DNA of 64,000 nucleotides from an uncultured Alphaproteobacteria bacterium (lineage in GTDB: Bacteria > Pseudomonadota > Alphaproteobacteria > HIMB59). Both the position numbers and the translations under genes were made by a program. Location: assembly GCA_902610175.1 (NCBI GenBank), contig CACLUR010000005.1, positions 1-64,000 of the forward strand. The letters are read 5' to 3'. Below the pieces are notes generated by a model. The model worked only from the letters and a program-made list of their open reading frames with translations, ran no database searches and was not told the DNA's origin. Positions 62,647 through 64,000 of this stretch are shown here, piece after piece (the stretch's first letter is position 1; each line of letters begins with the position of its first letter).

Positions 62647-62913
62647 ATGGCAAGAGTTACAGTAGAAGATTGTACTAAAAACGTTGATAGTCTATTTGAT
62701 TTAGTTTTACTGGCATCTCATAGAGCAAAGGTTCTTAATGCAGGTAATGAAGCCCAAGTTCCACTTGATAACGATAAAAGCACAGTTATAGCTCTTAGAG
62801 AAATTGCTGATGAAAAGATTAGTGTTGGAGATGTCAAAGAAGACATTATTAAGAGTTATCAATTAGTTCAAGAGAAAGAAGAAGAAAACGAAGATCATCT
62901 TCTTGAAGATTAA
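62647..62913 (+). CDS. rpoZ: RNA polymerase omega subunit
   Basis: Small RNA polymerase subunit that aids assembly and, in many proteobacteria, forms a ppGpp site. The 88 residues begin with [29 protein letters not shown] in pieces; the ARxTVEDC start and LASxRAxxL are the family signature, followed by VIALREIA. It is followed 29 bp later by rsh, the ppGpp enzyme, a conserved and functionally sensible neighbour. Confidence 0.97.
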   Translation: MARVTVEDCTKNVDSLFDLVLLASHRAKVLNAGNEAQVPLDNDKSTVIALREIADEKISVGDVKEDIIKSYQLVQEKEEENEDHLLED

Positions 62914-62942
62914 AAGTTATATTTAGTTTATTATTTTAGCTG

Positions 62943-64000
62943 ATGTTTCAAACCAGCTACTTCAATAAGAGTTACAGCGAGTTTAAATCCGCATTAGAGT
63001 CATATGACAAAAATTTTAGAGAGGATCTATTTGTAAAAGCTATTGAGGTTGCTGAAAGTTCACATAAGGATCAATTTCGTGCCTCTGGAGACCCATATAT
63101 AATTCATCCATATGAAGTTTGTAAATCACTAATTGAATTAAAATTAGACACTGAAACTGTAATAACAGGTTTGTTGCATGATGTTATTGAAGATACAGAA
63201 TTTTCCAAAGATGAATTAAAAAAAAATTTTGGTGACTCAATATCTGGCCTTGTTGATGGTTTGACTAAAATTGATTTTTTAGAAGAAAAAAAAACAACAA
63301 GATCAGAAAAGGAGGCTGAAAATTTTAGAAAATTACTAATTTCTACTGCTAAAGATATAAGAGTTCTAATTATAAAATTAGCAGACAGACTTCATAATAT
63401 AAAAACTATTCATTATTTTAAAGATGTTGAAAAAAGAAAAAGAGTAAGCAATGAAACTTTATTAATTTATGCTCCACTTGCTCAGAGATTAGGATTTGAA
63501 AATTGGAAATCAATTTTAGAAAATATATCTTTCAAAAATTTACACCCAGATATTTTTAACAGGATCAATGACAAAATAGATAATACCTTCAAAAACTTAG
63601 AAGGTTCATTTATTGATCTGGAAAATTTAATGAGGGAGCAACTTTCCAAGTCTGATATTGATGCAGAAATTCATTATCGAAAAAAAAATCCTTATTCTAT
63701 TTGGAAAAAAATAAATAAGAAAAATACAGATTTAAATTCTATTTCTGATATTGCTGCGGTAAGGATCATTACTAAATCAACAAGAGATTGCTATAGAGTG
63801 CTGGGCATCATTCACCGAAACTTTTCAGCAAAAGTTGGAAGAACAAAAGATTATATATCAAGCCCAAAACCTAATGGATATAGATCAATACATTCTGATC
63901 TTATTTTTCAAAAAAAAATATTTGAAGTGCAAATAAGATCAAGAGCTATGCATATGATAGCAGAAAATGGTATTGCTGCACATTGGAGATATAAATATTT
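62943..64000 (+). CDS. (p)ppGpp synthetase/hydrolase Rsh (RelA/SpoT), partial
   Basis: Stringent-response enzyme, cut by the window end after about 352 codons. ATG at 62943. The N-terminal HD hydrolase domain has IIHPYEV with His55, GLLHDVIEDTE with His79-Asp80, and LADRLHN. The synthetase domain follows with ISDIAAVRII, SSPKPNGYRSIHSDL, EVQIRS and GIAAHWRYK. Both domains look intact, so it should be the single bifunctional Rsh typical of alphaproteobacteria. The TGS/ACT part lies outside the window. Confidence 0.95.
   Translation, partial: MFQTSYFNKSYSEFKSALESYDKNFREDLFVKAIEVAESSHKDQFRASGDPYIIHPYEVCKSLIELKLDTETVITGLLHDVIEDTEFSKDELKKNFGDSISGLVDGLTKIDFLEEKKTTRSEKEAENFRKLLISTAKDIRVLIIKLADRLHNIKTIHYFKDVEKRKRVSNETLLIYAPLAQRLGFENWKSILENISFKNLHPDIFNRINDKIDNTFKNLEGSFIDLENLMREQLSKSDIDAEIHYRKKNPYSIWKKINKKNTDLNSISDIAAVRIITKSTRDCYRVLGIIHRNFSAKVGRTKDYISSPKPNGYRSIHSDLIFQKKIFEVQIRSRAMHMIAENGIAAHWRYKY

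Noticed and set aside
1-64000. CRISPR arrays, insertion sequences, prophage, restriction or toxin-antitoxin systems
   Set aside because: No regularly spaced repeats, transposase, integrase, phage structural or defence-type genes were seen in either strand.

Overview
The window is a strongly AT-rich, very gene-dense stretch of a bacterial chromosome, read with the standard bacterial code (TGA serves as a stop, for example in bamB and pyrB). Gene content and order point to a streamlined alphaproteobacterium. Diagnostic blocks are rpsF-rpsR-rplI-dnaB...cvpA-purF, lptF-lptG-lptD-surA-pdxA-rsmA, fabD-fabG-acpP-fabF-gmk, purM-purN beside hda, smpB-rpoZ-rsh, a DUF3553 gene next to moaA, and a eukaryote-like NADP isocitrate dehydrogenase. 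The composition and compaction resemble free-living marine lineages of the SAR11/HIMB59 kind, but that placement is inference.

Layout. 1-12.3 kb is a surface-polysaccharide (O-antigen-type) locus. On the minus strand lie rfbA-rfbC-rfbD-rfbB, an NDP-sugar C-methyltransferase and a UDP-glucuronate decarboxylase. On the plus strand lie a Wzx-like flippase broken by a one-base frameshift, a flavin reductase coupled to a B12-type radical SAM enzyme, one glycosyltransferase, a WecA-like initiating transferase and a Wzy/ligase-type membrane protein. A tRNA-Leu(UAA) sits inside the locus. 12.4-15.4 kb (minus) holds a secreted protein of unknown function, nadK, moaA and a DUF3553 protein. 15.5-21.9 kb has recA, alaS, icd and the phosphatidylethanolamine genes psd and pssA. 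21.9-26.2 kb is an RND pump and its adaptor. 26.3-30.6 kb is rlmE, a DUF2794-like gene, a thioredoxin-fold protein and yfgM-like/bamB/der. 30.6-37.0 kb (minus) is the rpsF-to-purF block with mlaE/mlaF inserted. 37.0-40.8 kb is fatty acid synthesis and gmk. 40.8-47.2 kb (minus) is LPS export and outer-membrane biogenesis. 47.2-53.5 kb has pepA, ndk, purN/purM, an exported DUF2066-position protein, hda and aspS. 53.5-57.9 kb (minus) is topA, plsY, pyrB, ruvX. 57.9-64 kb is gatCAB, tRNA-Ser(GCU), dapA, smpB, rpoZ and the start of rsh, which runs off the window.

How it works together. Much of the window builds the envelope: sugar nucleotides and polymer assembly (1-12 kb), phospholipids (psd, pssA, plsY, fab genes), LPS transport (lptD/F/G), outer-membrane protein assembly (bamB, surA-like, yfgM-like) and lipid traffic (mlaE/F). 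The rest is core replication, translation and nucleotide synthesis.

Architecture is the most unusual global property. Eight of nine convergent pairs overlap at their 3' ends. Several divergent pairs have touching or overlapping start codons. Several genes carry a -10 element only 6-9 nt before the start codon, which suggests leaderless mRNAs. No CRISPR array, insertion sequence, prophage or toxin-antitoxin pair was seen. The most promising unexplained items are the reductase/B12-radical-SAM pair inside the polysaccharide locus, a 34-bp perfect repeat coinciding with the flippase frameshift, and several shrunken or degenerate core proteins (an SDR-like remnant after purF, Der with an altered first GTPase domain, an RND adaptor without its hairpin, a SurA-like protein without a PPIase domain, and a minimal S18). 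No stretch longer than about 120 bases lacks a gene.
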